Shown: positions 44,839 through 54,195, numbered from the stretch's first letter. The stretch is 64,000 nt of DNA from Methylomonas subterranea (GCF_024505185.1 NZ_JANIBJ010000018.1:26550-90549), one strand, 5' to 3'. Program-made: numbers and translations. Notes: generated by a model from the letters alone, not told the origin.

Positions 44839-46503
44839 ATGATCAGGAAAAGCGCTAAACTTTTGCTCGCCGCGACAGCGGTTTACGCCTGCTTCAGCGG
44901 CGGACGGCAAGCGGCTCATGCCGACACCTACCGCTTGGCGATCAATGAAAATACCATTGCTTTGATCGGCCGCCCGCAAGCGGCGGTGCTTGCCGACGGC
45001 AGCCTGCCGGCACCGACCCTGCATTGGCGGGAAGGCGAACAGGTGACCTTGCGGGTCACTAACAATATGCAACGGGAGACATCGATACATTGGCACGGCA
45101 TCGTGCTGCCCTACGATATGGACGGCGTGCCGGGCATCAGTTTCGACGGCATCGCTCCCGGCCAGACCTTCACTTATCGATTCCCCGTCAAACAAAGCGG
45201 CACCTACTGGTATCACGGTCATTCCGGCATGCAGGAGCAGCAAGGCTTGTTCGGCGCCATTATCATAGAGCCGATTCACCCGCGGCAGCCGGTCGACCGG
45301 GATTACGTCGTGCTGCTGTCCGATTGGCCGGAAGCCGATCCGCACCGCACCCTGGCGCGTTTAAAAAAACAGAGCGACTATTACAATTTCCAAAAACGCA
45401 CCGTCGGCGATTTTTTTCTCGACATCGAACGCTTGGGATTTTGGGCCACCGTCGCCGATCGCCTGGCCTGGGGCGAAATGCGCATGGAGCCGACGGATAT
45501 CGCCGACGTTACCGGCGCCACCTATCATTTCCTGGTCAACGGCCAAACCCCGGCCATGCACAAGACCTATCTATTCCGCCCCGGCGAAAAGATCAAACTG
45601 CGCTTCATCAATGCCTCGGCCATGACCCATTTCGATGTGCGGATGCCGGGTTTGAAAATGCAAGTGATAGCCGCCGACGGCCAGCCGGTGGCGCCGGTGG
45701 CGGTCGAGGAATTTCGCATTGCCGTGGCGGAAACCTACGATGTGCTGGTCGAGCCGCAAACCGAACGGGCCTACGGCATCTTTGCCGAAGCCATGGACCG
45801 CAGCGGCTATGCGCATGCCTCGCTGACCCCACGCAACGATGTGATAGCCGAGGTGCCGCCGCCGCGCCCCATGACCTTGCTGACGCTGGCGGAAATGGCT
45901 GGGGCGCATGCCGGGCATACGGGTCATGTGCTGGCGGAACAGCCGCCTTCCGAGCCGGCGAATCCGCATGCGGGCCACGACGCACACGCAGCTAAAGCCG
46001 ACCCGCGCGCCGGCCATGCCCAACAGGCCGCCGAGCCAGGGACGCACGCCATTCACCCGCTCCTGAATTACCGGGATTTGCAAGCCGTCACGCCCGAGCA
46101 CGCCCTGATGGGGCCGCCGGATAGGGAAATCACCCTGCGGCTGACCGGCAACATGAATCGTTACATCTGGTCGTTTGACGACGTCAAATACAGCGACGCC
46201 GAGCCGATTCGGGTCAAATTCGGCGAACGCATCCGCTTTACCTATATCAACGAAACCATGATGAACCATCCGATACACCTGCACGGACTTTGGCAATATC
46301 TGGATAACGGCAACGGCATGTATAACCCTAAAAAACACGTCATCAACGTCAAGCCCGGCCAAACCGTCAGCGTGGAGGTGCTGGCCGATGCCGAGGGCGA
46401 ATGGGCCTTTCACTGCCATTTGCTGTATCACATGGATACCGGCATGTTCCGCAAACTGATCGTCGAACGGGCAGCGGATCATGCCAGCCACCATCATGAA
46501 TAA
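44839..46503 (+). CDS. copA: Multicopper oxidase, CopA-type copper resistance protein
   Basis: A periplasmic multicopper oxidase of 554 residues. Copper-site motifs are SIHWHGIVLPYDMDGVP, YWYHGHSGMQEQQG, HPIHLHG and HCHLLYHMDTGMFRK. A His/Met-rich linker (AGHTGH, NPHAGHDAHA) lies before the last domain. The N-terminal signal (MIRKSAKLLLAATAVY) lacks the twin Arg usual for CopA. The frame extends upstream to 44641 but that part is not signal-like. It overlaps copB and oxidises or sequesters Cu(I). Confidence 0.92.
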   Translation: MIRKSAKLLLAATAVYACFSGGRQAAHADTYRLAINENTIALIGRPQAAVLADGSLPAPTLHWREGEQVTLRVTNNMQRETSIHWHGIVLPYDMDGVPGISFDGIAPGQTFTYRFPVKQSGTYWYHGHSGMQEQQGLFGAIIIEPIHPRQPVDRDYVVLLSDWPEADPHRTLARLKKQSDYYNFQKRTVGDFFLDIERLGFWATVADRLAWGEMRMEPTDIADVTGATYHFLVNGQTPAMHKTYLFRPGEKIKLRFINASAMTHFDVRMPGLKMQVIAADGQPVAPVAVEEFRIAVAETYDVLVEPQTERAYGIFAEAMDRSGYAHASLTPRNDVIAEVPPPRPMTLLTLAEMAGAHAGHTGHVLAEQPPSEPANPHAGHDAHAAKADPRAGHAQQAAEPGTHAIHPLLNYRDLQAVTPEHALMGPPDREITLRLTGNMNRYIWSFDDVKYSDAEPIRVKFGERIRFTYINETMMNHPIHLHGLWQYLDNGNGMYNPKKHVINVKPGQTVSVEVLADAEGEWAFHCHLLYHMDTGMFRKLIVERAADHASHHHE

Positions 46504-47170
46504 GGTCGCCCGGCTATTGCTGCTGGCCGTGCTGGCCAATCCGGCCCAAGCCCAGGACGACGACGGGATTTTCAGTCATTTCAAGGCCGAGCGGCTGGAA
46601 TACGAAACCAACGGCGGCTTGCAGTTGTTCAAATGGGACGTGCAGCACTGGATAGGCAACGACGAGCACAAGCTGTGGTTGAAAACCGAGGGCGATTACG
46701 CCGGCGATCAGGGGATCTTCGGCCGCGCCGACCTGCAATTGCTGTACAGCCGCAATATCGACAGCTTTTGGGATTTCCAGTTCGGCGCCCGCCGCGCCTT
46801 CGAACCCGAACGCACCTACGACGCGGTGATAGGCTTTCAGGGCTTGGCGCCGTATTTTATCGAAGTCGACAGCGCGCTGTTTATCAGCGAGAACGGCAAC
46901 GTCTTGGGCCGCTTGACGCTGGGTTACGAAATTCTGTTGACCCAGCGCTTGATCCTGGCTCCGCGCATCGAACTGAATCTGTCCGCCAGGGATATGCAAA
47001 ACCGCGCCGTCAAGGCCGGCATTACCGAGTTCGAGGCCGGCCTGCGTCTGCGTTACGAAATCGAACGCGAATTTGCCCCCTATATCGGGGTGGATTATGT
47101 CGAGGAGCAGTCGCTGTTGGAACACCAGCACAGCCTGCGCGGCGTCATGGGGATTAGAGTATGGTATTAA
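46496..47170 (+). CDS. copB: Copper resistance outer-membrane protein CopB
   Basis: Starts MNKVARLLLLAVLANPAQAQ (signal peptide) inside the last codons of copA; ATG 46481 is also possible. GDYAGDQGIFGRADLQLLYS, DFQFGARRAFEP and GYEILLTQRLILAPRIEL are typical of CopB beta-barrels. The usual Met/His-rich N-terminal repeats of longer CopB proteins are absent, making this a short version (224 residues). Confidence 0.9.
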   Translation: MNKVARLLLLAVLANPAQAQDDDGIFSHFKAERLEYETNGGLQLFKWDVQHWIGNDEHKLWLKTEGDYAGDQGIFGRADLQLLYSRNIDSFWDFQFGARRAFEPERTYDAVIGFQGLAPYFIEVDSALFISENGNVLGRLTLGYEILLTQRLILAPRIELNLSARDMQNRAVKAGITEFEAGLRLRYEIEREFAPYIGVDYVEEQSLLEHQHSLRGVMGIRVWY

Positions 47171-47215
47171 AAACATAACGTCACCGGGACAGGCGGACGG
47201 AGCTCGCGCCTTGGG

Positions 47216-48056
47216 CTAAAAAGCCACCCGCAACATTTCGATCAACGCGCCAAGCTCCGGTTTTACAACTCCGCCGACGGGGTATATCGCCCTCACCGCG
47301 CGGCGTATGTCCGGATCGGACAGATAACGAAATTTAAGCGCGCCGGCCGGCCTGGGCATGCTGAATTCCGGCATCAACGCCACGCCTATGCCTGCCCGCG
47401 CCATGCTCAAGATCCATTCCTCGCTATTGCTGCGATAGGCTGCGCAGGGTTTCGCGCAACTCGCAATTCAGGCGGTCGAGATAGGGCTCGGACCGCATGG
47501 CGGCCAAATCGATTTCCGCCAGTTGATTGAATCGATGAGCGTCATTGAACACCACGCCATAACGCTCTTCATAAAGCGTCAGGGATTGCAGATGCGCCGG
47601 CGGCGGCGCCGTCGGCGCGCCGATAATCAAGTCCAGAGCATCCTGTTCCAACTGCCCCAATAAGGAGCTCTCGCGATCGACCACCAATTCAATTTCCACC
47701 AGAGGCCGTTCTCGCTGAAAATCGGCGAAAAACGGGCTCAAGCGCCCGGCGGCAATCGTGTTCAGGACGCCGATGCGCAAGGGAACCTTATTCAAGCGGT
47801 TGAAACGGATAGCACCGGCCTTGACGGTTTGCGCCTCGAGATAAATTCGCCGCAGCGAAGGCTCCAGCAAGCGCCCCAATGCCGTCAACCCGCAGCCGCC
47901 GCGACCGCGCCTGAACAGTTCCCCGCCCATTTCCTCCTCCAGTTTTTTGATGGCTTGCGTCAAGGACGGTTGCGAGACGAATGCCGATTGGGCGGCGCGG
48001 GTAAACGAAGCCTTATCGCACACCGCCAGAAAGTAACGAATTTGTTGCATTTCCAT
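47216..48056 (-). pseudogene. LysR-family regulator, frameshifted
   Basis: The N-terminal frame (MEMQQIRYFLAVCDKASFTR onward, HTH and most of the effector domain) stops after TLRSLSQQ at 47424. The rest continues in another frame as YRSNSEEWILSMARAGIGVA to 47216, completing a normal LysR length of about 280 residues. The break is at about 47441-47446, where a CG pair may have been lost from a CGCG run. It is divergent from the EthD-like gene. Whether this is a real mutation or a sequence error cannot be told here. Confidence 0.85.
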
Positions 48057-48072
48057 GCTCGGATCCAAATTA

Positions 48073-48109
48073 AATAGGAAAAACCTATTTTTTCATAGAA
48101 AAGCGGTAT
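48073..48109. promoter_or_regulatory. OxyR-style tandem LysR operator
   Basis: A perfect inverted repeat AATAGG-AAAAA-CCTATT (48073-48089) contains ATAG-N7-CTAT. Another ATAG-N7-GTAT follows at 48095-48109. The four half-sites start at 48074, 48085, 48095 and 48106, that is 11, 10 and 11 bases apart, like the four-element OxyR consensus. It lies between the divergent LysR and EthD-like genes. Confidence 0.72.
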
Positions 48110-48172
48110 TTTACATCCCGGATTAATAGTTGTTTCATAGCATCTCCTTTTAACAAAACATTGGTATATCCT

Positions 48173-48499
48173 ATGAAAGCAGCAAAATTAATTGTCATGT
48201 ACCCCGTACCGTCCGACCTGGAAACCTTCGAACGCCGCTATGCGCAAGAGCATGTCCCCATGGCTGTCGAGAAACTGGCCGGCAAGACCCGCTTCGTGGC
48301 CTCGTTGGTGCTGTGCAATGCCGACAAAAGCGCCGCCGGCTTCCATCGTATCGCCGAAGTTTATTTCCCGTCGCTGGAGGATTTGCAGACCTGCCTGAAC
48401 TCGCCCGGCGGCCGGGAAACCGCCGCGCACGCCGTGGAAATTTCCAGCGGCGGCGCGCCGCTGTTCATGATCTCCGAAGTGGAAAGCTTCGATTTTTAG
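48173..48499 (+). CDS. EthD-like / dimeric alpha-beta barrel protein
   Basis: A 108-residue protein with KLIVMYPVPSDLETFERRYA and HVPMAVEKLAGKTRF, the YP-x-D/E-x-FxxxYxxxHxP pattern of EthD-family ferredoxin-like proteins. Such proteins take part in oxygenase or quinone-related steps, but the role here is unknown. It is controlled from the divergent promoter shared with the broken LysR gene. An in-frame TTG at 48161 is less likely than ATG 48173. Confidence 0.82.
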   Translation: MKAAKLIVMYPVPSDLETFERRYAQEHVPMAVEKLAGKTRFVASLVLCNADKSAAGFHRIAEVYFPSLEDLQTCLNSPGGRETAAHAVEISSGGAPLFMISEVESFDF

Positions 48500-48627
48500 C
48501 AGCGAGTATGCAAGAGGGAAAGCCTGCCGGGTTAAACCGCTTGCCAAGCGACGTCATGGCGACGCGGCGGGAATATTTTGCGGGCGACCAACCGCCAAGC
48601 CAGCGGCGAATCCGTTTCAAATAGGCG

Positions 48628-48662
48628 AAAAAAGCCCGGATTCGCTGGAAACCGGGCTTTTG
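48628..48662 (-). terminator. Intrinsic terminator of the porin gene
   Basis: On the minus strand AAAAGCCCGG...CCGGGCTTTTTT forms a GC-rich nine-pair stem followed by six T residues, 54 bases past the porin stop. It may also serve the convergent EthD-like gene. Confidence 0.75.
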
Positions 48663-48715
48663 GCGCTGCGAAGGTTCGAAAGGCGGCGCAAGATGCGCCC
48701 GCCCTTCGCCGATTA

Positions 48716-50251
48716 TCAGTAATTGACCTGCAATTGGGTGCGTATCAAATCGCCACCGGCTTGCTTGAGATAATCCGCTTTTGTTGCGTCGGCAATATTG
48801 GTTCGACTCATGGAAGCGTAAGCCACCGTCAACTCCAAAGCCTTGTTGATTTGATACTCCACCCCGGCTTCCACTTCGTCCACCTGAACACGCGGCGCAT
48901 TGGTCGAACCTTTCCAGGCGCCATCGTAGGTTTGCCATTTGACGTAGGGAATCATGGTGCCCTTGGTGCCGAAGACCTCGTCTATTTTGTACATGGCTTG
49001 CACATAACCGCCGCTCAAGTGCTGTCTTTCGACGGTTCGGGTTTCCGCATTCAAAGTTGCGCCGGCACCCCAGTTCCATTCAGCCTGCAAGCCAAACGGC
49101 TGCGGAAACAAAACGGCATGCACCCCGACCCGGTCTTCGCTGTTGTTTTTTAGACTATCCGAAGACTTGATGCTGCTGGTGACTTTTTCGCCATTCAGAT
49201 AGCAGGGCGTGCCCGCCGAACAACTGGAGGTAGAGCGGTTGAATTGACCCGATATGGCGTCCGCGCCCACTTCCAACACCTGTCCGCGCATGGCTTTTCC
49301 CATGAAATCGAGTTCAAGCGGATAAGTCGAATGCGCCACCAGATACATGCCGTCATTGCCCTCGGCTTTATTGATGCCCTGGCCGTTATAAACACCCACG
49401 CCCAATACACCGTAATCGCCGGAGGTTTTCAGACCTTTTTTGCTGAGGTTTTTCCAGAGTTTCTGTACATCGGTTGGTGTCCAGTATGCCATCAGGCCCA
49501 AATCCCGCTCGCTGGGTACCGCGCTGTTCAAAGCGTCGGCACGATCCAAGGTCAAACGGTTTTGCGAGGACTGCAGATTTTCCCAACCGAACGGTATTTT
49601 GGACTGGCCGGCCCGAATCCTGTATTCATGCGCCTTGTCAAAGTGCAAGTCGAAATAGGCGTCGCGCAGCTGGGCAAAGTTTAAATCCCCGTTATCGGTG
49701 GCGAAATCCGGCTGCAAGTACATGGAGATGTAATCGTTGATGTCGCCGGAGAACACCAAGCGCACCCGGCGCAGGAAGAAATTGCTGTTGTTGCCGATGG
49801 ACTTGTCACCCACCGATTTCAGTTCGGGATCGCCCGCCACTCTGTCGCCGGACAGCGGTTGGTTATAACGCAGCTGAGTGTAGCCGCGCATATTGATCTT
49901 ATTGAACCATTTTTCGTCGTTCTTGGCCTTGTCTTCGCGCGAGGCTACCAAATGCTCTTCAATCGCTTTCAGTTCATTGGTTTTAAGTTCCAAATCCTGT
50001 TTGATGTCGGCCATTTCGGCTTTTTCCTTGGCCAGTTGTTTGGCCACTTCGTCGGCAATCGCCGCGCTAGAGGCTTCCTTGGGTTTGTCGTCGACCTTTT
50101 CGAACGCCCCCAACTTGACGCGGCCCTTGCCCGGCTCGGCAAAAATCTGCTGGGTTTTGCTGTCCACGTACAAATCCAAGGCCAGCGCATCCGCGGCAAG
50201 GCCCGCGCCCATGATCGCAGCCATGGACAGACCCAGTTTGGTTAACTTCAT
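48716..50251 (-). CDS. Phosphate-selective porin O/P family
   Basis: A 511-residue outer-membrane porin. The signal peptide MKLTKLGLSMAAIMGAG precedes a short coiled-coil-prone segment (about residues 60-105, Glu/Lys-rich heptads) and a barrel with FFLRRVRLVFSGDINDYISM and EYRIRAGQSKIPFGWENLQS, hallmarks of OprO/OprP proteins. A GGAG ribosome site precedes the ATG. The near-perfect Pho box upstream supports phosphate-starvation expression. Confidence 0.9.
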   Translation of the reverse strand: MKLTKLGLSMAAIMGAGLAADALALDLYVDSKTQQIFAEPGKGRVKLGAFEKVDDKPKEASSAAIADEVAKQLAKEKAEMADIKQDLELKTNELKAIEEHLVASREDKAKNDEKWFNKINMRGYTQLRYNQPLSGDRVAGDPELKSVGDKSIGNNSNFFLRRVRLVFSGDINDYISMYLQPDFATDNGDLNFAQLRDAYFDLHFDKAHEYRIRAGQSKIPFGWENLQSSQNRLTLDRADALNSAVPSERDLGLMAYWTPTDVQKLWKNLSKKGLKTSGDYGVLGVGVYNGQGINKAEGNDGMYLVAHSTYPLELDFMGKAMRGQVLEVGADAISGQFNRSTSSCSAGTPCYLNGEKVTSSIKSSDSLKNNSEDRVGVHAVLFPQPFGLQAEWNWGAGATLNAETRTVERQHLSGGYVQAMYKIDEVFGTKGTMIPYVKWQTYDGAWKGSTNAPRVQVDEVEAGVEYQINKALELTVAYASMSRTNIADATKADYLKQAGGDLIRTQLQVNY

Positions 50252-50374
50252 TCTTTAATCTCCAAAGATGTTTATGCAATTGATAGGACACAAACGGTTG
50301 AGCGCGCGGGATACCCGCGGCGAGGGATTTGATGATTTAAGGGCCAGCAAATCAACGCCGTTCAGTTGGCGCGA

Positions 50375-50408
50375 ATTGTAGGTGGCTAATATGACAGTTT
50401 TATGACAA
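50375..50408 (-). promoter_or_regulatory. Pho box and -10 element of the porin promoter
   Basis: Minus strand TTGTCATAAAACTGTCAT (50408-50391) matches the PhoB consensus CTGTCATAAAACTGTCAT at 17 of 18 positions. The -10 element TACAAT (50380-50375) follows after exactly ten bases, the spacing of PhoB-dependent promoters where the Pho box replaces the -35. Confidence 0.92.
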
Positions 50409-50459
50409 ACGGCTTTGTGCGCGGCGCGCCGTTGTTATTTTGCTACAGTTCACAAAACA

Positions 50460-50478
50460 CAAGGGCACAAAGCCCTTG
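50460..50478 (-). terminator. Hairpin downstream of the HDOD gene
   Basis: CAAGGGC-N5-GCCCTTG, a perfect seven-pair stem, is followed on the minus strand by TGTTTTGTG. It lies about 116 bases after the HDOD stop. Confidence 0.5.
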
Positions 50479-50593
50479 TTAGCTTAGGCTTGACGGAAAG
50501 AACCGATGAGAAAAATGTTGCTTATCGACAAAAAAACGCTGTTGAATGACGAACGGAAACTCGGCGGGCGGCAACCCTTGGGTCCTGAACTCG

Positions 50594-51439
50594 TCAGAGG
50601 GAGGGGAAAAAAAACTTGAAAATAGCTTCGAATTCGTCGTGAGTTTTATCCATGATCTGGCTGATTTGTTCCGCCGACAGTTCAAAACCGTTGGCAACCA
50701 GTTCATCGTAATGGTTATCGACACGACTGAATTGATCGGCAAGCCTGATCAGATTGGCGATTCCGGCATGGCTGCCGACATAATCGGGGTATCGGTGCAA
50801 GCGAATGGACTCTACAACCATGGCCGGCAGTTTCCATAAACGGCAAAGCTCGGCACCCAATTCGTAATGATCGAAACCTATGACCTGCTGCTCGACCAAG
50901 GCCAGATCGACATCATTGCGCGGGCGGGATTGCACCAGCAAATCCACTTCGCGCGCCAGGACCGGGATGCGCCGATACAGCACCAATTGGCCGACGTCAT
51001 GCACCAGACCGCACAAAAATGCGCTATCGGCATAATTTTTCCCCAACTGGGCGTCCAGCGCCCTGGCAATCAAGGCGCAACGCAGATTTTTCGCCCAAAA
51101 ATCGTGAACGGAAAATAACTGGCCCGGCAAGTCGGAAAACCGCTCTATGACCACGGTAGCCAACACCAGATTTTGCAACTCGCGCAAGCCTACCAGGGTA
51201 ATGGCCGTGGATATGGCGCTGATCCGGGCGGGAAACCCGTAAAAGGCGCTGTTGACGATTTTGAGCAGGCGCATGGCCAGCGCGGCATCGCTTTCTATCA
51301 CAATTGCGGCATCCTTTGCCGACTTGGTCGGGTCCTCGATAATTTTTTGCAACGCCAAGTACACAATCGGAGGTGAGGCGAGTTTGATATCACCTTTCAA
51401 TAAGTCCGCAACGGTCAAACTGGGAGTAGAAATTATCAT
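50594..51439 (-). CDS. HDOD domain signalling protein
   Basis: A 281-residue protein made essentially of one HDOD domain (about residues 20-220), an HD-like fold that lacks most metal ligands and usually acts in signalling. LRELQNLVLATVVIERF and FLCGLVHDVGQLVLYRRIPV are typical. The gene is divergent from a GGDEF/EAL-type gene, in line with the frequent association of HDOD with c-di-GMP signalling. Confidence 0.85.
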   Translation of the reverse strand: MIISTPSLTVADLLKGDIKLASPPIVYLALQKIIEDPTKSAKDAAIVIESDAALAMRLLKIVNSAFYGFPARISAISTAITLVGLRELQNLVLATVVIERFSDLPGQLFSVHDFWAKNLRCALIARALDAQLGKNYADSAFLCGLVHDVGQLVLYRRIPVLAREVDLLVQSRPRNDVDLALVEQQVIGFDHYELGAELCRLWKLPAMVVESIRLHRYPDYVGSHAGIANLIRLADQFSRVDNHYDELVANGFELSAEQISQIMDKTHDEFEAIFKFFFPSL

Positions 51440-51626
51440 CGAAGATTACAAATAAGAAATTGTCGCCTATACTGACTTTAACGCGAGCAGACGGGGGTTA
51501 CACGCAAATTAAGCCTAACGGGTTTTACCAGAATTACAAGTACAGTGTAAGTATTTGATTACACAGACATTTAAACCAAACCCCACCACTTTTGTTATTT
51601 ATAACTCAAAAATACCGGGCCGGTAT

Positions 51627-53495
51627 ATGACTGTTTGCGACCCCACTAAAGAAAAAATCATTATTGTTGCCGATCACGACAACGAATCCGCCAATCAAAC
51701 CACTTTAACACTACGGAAAAACGGCTTTTCGGACATTCGCCATGCCAGCCGCGGCGAACAGATTTACGAGATTTTGCGACCCTTTCACGATCAACCCGAG
51801 AAAATCGGCCTCATCGTCCTGAACAACAGCCTGCCGAATTGTCAATCGCTGGAAATGAGCCAAAGCCTGTCCTGCGCAACCGACGGCTCGGTGATTCCCT
51901 TTGTGATTCTGGACACCGCCAGCCCCACCGCCGCCGAATTGCGGACGAGTCAACTTCAGCCCGACAACGGACATTGCCTGATTTATCACATTGCCTTCCC
52001 GGCCGATCCGGCGATATTGATGCTGGCCGTGCATTTTCTGCTGCAACTCAAGCATGAGCGCCATTTACGGCAACAACAGGAAGAACAACTGATCAACGAA
52101 CTGGCCTCGAAGAGCGTCATCGAAGCCAAATTGAAATTCCTGGCCGCCCACGACGAACTGACCGGACTGGTCAACCGCAATACCTTCGAGCGCCAGTTGC
52201 GGTTGATCATGAATCTTAGCAACAAGCTGAAAAAAGAAGGCGCATTATTGTTCATCGATGTCGACCGCTTCAGCCTGATCAACGAATTGGAGGGATTTGA
52301 CGTCGGCGACCGCCTGTTGGTTGAGCTGACCATACTGGTACGCAAGCTGGTACCGGCCAGCAGCCTGTTCGCGCGTATCGGCGCCGACGAGTTTTGCCTG
52401 TTTCTGGAAAACAAAACCAAGAAGCAGGCTCAAATCATCGCCGAAACCATACGTACCACGGTCGAGAATTTCCGCTTTTTTACCGGCGAGATTTGTTATA
52501 GCGCCAGCGTTTCCATAGGCATCACCTCGCTGGATAACGCCTCCCCCACCCAGCATCCCGGCGAAATGATTTTGCACGGTCGCCAGGCCTGCAATTTCGC
52601 CAAAATCAACGGCCGCGACAAAGTCAAGATATATAACCCGGAAGATGTCGCCATCAAGGAACGCCGCCGCGATATCTATTGGGTACCCATCATCCGCAAG
52701 GCCCTGCGGGAAAGCGATTTCTTTTTAATGTTTCAGCCGGTCGTACAATTAAACAACGGCAATATTTCTCATTACGAAGTCTTGATACGCATGCGCGGAG
52801 AGGATGGACAAACCATTACGCCGGATCAGTTCATACCGGTGGCGGAACGCATGGGCTTGATTCACGCCATTGACCTTTGGGTGGTGGAAAATGCCATCGA
52901 TTTTCTGGCCACCCTGCCCTCGTATATGTCCCGTATTTCCCTGGCCATCAATTTATCCGGCAGCGCGTTTCAATATCCCGATTTACTGCGGACTATCCGC
53001 GAAAAACTGGAATTGACCTGGGTGGACGCCGGCAGACTCACCTTCGAAATCACTGAAACCGCCGCCGTGGACAATTTTGAGCGCACCCGCGACATGATCA
53101 ATAAAATCCGCGATTTGGGCTGCAAGTTTGCGTTGGACGATTTCGGCGCCGGCTTTTGTTCCTTCAATTATTTAAAAACATTTCCGGTTGATTATGTAAA
53201 AATCGACGGACAGTTTATTCGGCATCTGGATAATAATGAAACCGACCGAATTTTGGTGAAATCCATGGTGGAAATTGCCGGCAAACTGGGCAAAAAAACC
53301 ATTGCCGAATTTGTCGAAACGCCGAATATAGCCCTGAGACTGAAGGATATCGGAGTCAATCTCGGCCAGGGTTATGCCTTCGGCCGGCCGGAGCGGAATT
53401 TACTCGAAGGCCATCAGGTATCGTTGGCCATACTGTTGAATTCACAGAACCCGCAAGTAGTGGACAATGAATCCATGGAAAATAACTCCTTTTGA
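51627..53495 (+). CDS. Pseudo-receiver/GGDEF/EAL protein with degenerate motifs
   Basis: A 622-residue protein. The N-terminal receiver-like region (about 10-130) has Asn in place of the phosphoacceptor Asp (LIVLNNSLP). The GGDEF domain (about 165-330) reads GADEF at residues 252-256. The EAL domain (about 355-605) reads EVL at 384-386 but keeps EITETAA, DDFGAGFCSF and KIDGQF. I expect weak or no cyclase activity; EVL is tolerated in some phosphodiesterases, so hydrolysis is possible. ATG 51627 is chosen over TTG 51555. Confidence 0.88.
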   Translation: MTVCDPTKEKIIIVADHDNESANQTTLTLRKNGFSDIRHASRGEQIYEILRPFHDQPEKIGLIVLNNSLPNCQSLEMSQSLSCATDGSVIPFVILDTASPTAAELRTSQLQPDNGHCLIYHIAFPADPAILMLAVHFLLQLKHERHLRQQQEEQLINELASKSVIEAKLKFLAAHDELTGLVNRNTFERQLRLIMNLSNKLKKEGALLFIDVDRFSLINELEGFDVGDRLLVELTILVRKLVPASSLFARIGADEFCLFLENKTKKQAQIIAETIRTTVENFRFFTGEICYSASVSIGITSLDNASPTQHPGEMILHGRQACNFAKINGRDKVKIYNPEDVAIKERRRDIYWVPIIRKALRESDFFLMFQPVVQLNNGNISHYEVLIRMRGEDGQTITPDQFIPVAERMGLIHAIDLWVVENAIDFLATLPSYMSRISLAINLSGSAFQYPDLLRTIREKLELTWVDAGRLTFEITETAAVDNFERTRDMINKIRDLGCKFALDDFGAGFCSFNYLKTFPVDYVKIDGQFIRHLDNNETDRILVKSMVEIAGKLGKKTIAEFVETPNIALRLKDIGVNLGQGYAFGRPERNLLEGHQVSLAILLNSQNPQVVDNESMENNSF

Positions 53496-53657
53496 AACTC
53501 CGGGGAATTTCCCGTTCGTAAGAATATCCCCGAATTTCGTCATAAGGGCCCGGGAGTTTACCGCCTCGACCGGCTCTGGTATATTCGGTCCGGATGTCAT
53601 TCGTTGCAATAACATCGATTTATCAACTTTAAAATAAAAAAAGCGAGGGGAAGAGTT

Positions 53658-54140
53658 ATGGCAGAGTTACTTTTTATAGCAACAACCGTTTTTGTTGCCT
53701 ATGTTGTCTATACGGCGATCAACGGCGGAAAGGATCAACCGGAGGACGCCAGCCAACCAAGCGCAACCCCGGAAAGCACGCCAGAGCCCGCCGCAACAAC
53801 CCCAGACACCCCGCCCCCGACCAAACCCGAAGCAGCCAAACCGGTAGCCGCCAAGCCCTCAGGCAAACCCGCCGAAACAAAACCCAAGGCAGCGAAAGCG
53901 GCGACGGCCAAAAAAACCAAACCCGAAAGCATTGCCGCTGACAGCGTCAAGAACCCCAAAACCGGGGAAATTGCCAAACTACCCCCGAATTACTCATTCG
54001 CCAAACGATGGATCAAGGAAGCCCTGGTTGAAGAAGGCTTGGTGGACAAAATCTACAAGAACAGCGAATTGAATGACGACACAAACGCAAAAATCCAAAC
54101 CGCGTTAAATGCCTTGAAAGCCATGAAAAAATATCAATAA
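53658..54140 (+). CDS. Membrane-anchored Pro/Ala/Lys-rich protein, unknown function
   Basis: A 160-residue protein with one N-terminal helix (about residues 3-20), a low-complexity Pro/Ala/Lys/Thr linker (about 25-95) and a short folded C-terminal segment KLPPNYSFAKRWIKEALVEE. A strong GAGGGGAAGAG ribosome site precedes the ATG. The architecture suggests an anchor-linker-binding-domain design. No family recognised. Confidence 0.65.
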   Translation: MAELLFIATTVFVAYVVYTAINGGKDQPEDASQPSATPESTPEPAATTPDTPPPTKPEAAKPVAAKPSGKPAETKPKAAKAATAKKTKPESIAADSVKNPKTGEIAKLPPNYSFAKRWIKEALVEEGLVDKIYKNSELNDDTNAKIQTALNALKAMKKYQ

Positions 54141-54159
54141 AGCCATTCGGTCACGCATT

Positions 54160-54182
54160 GGGGGTGGGTAATCCCCCACCCC
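54160..54182. terminator. Hairpin between convergent genes
   Basis: GGGGTGGG and CCCACCCC pair around a TAATCC loop, 20 bases after the stop of the plus-strand gene and 14 bases beyond pilR. No T-run is present. Confidence 0.4.
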
Positions 54183-54195
54183 AACCCTCGCCGGC

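Larger units (their letters stand above)
50252..50593. other. Intergenic region between porin and HDOD genes
   Basis: The left part is the porin leader and Pho-regulated promoter (50375-50408). A hairpin lies at 50460-50478. A possible 30-residue frame from ATG 50506 has no ribosome site and is not called. Confidence 0.5.

Noticed and set aside
50506..50600. Small 30-residue frame upstream of the HDOD 3' end
   Set aside because: No ribosome site, low-complexity basic composition and overlap with the HDOD stop region.
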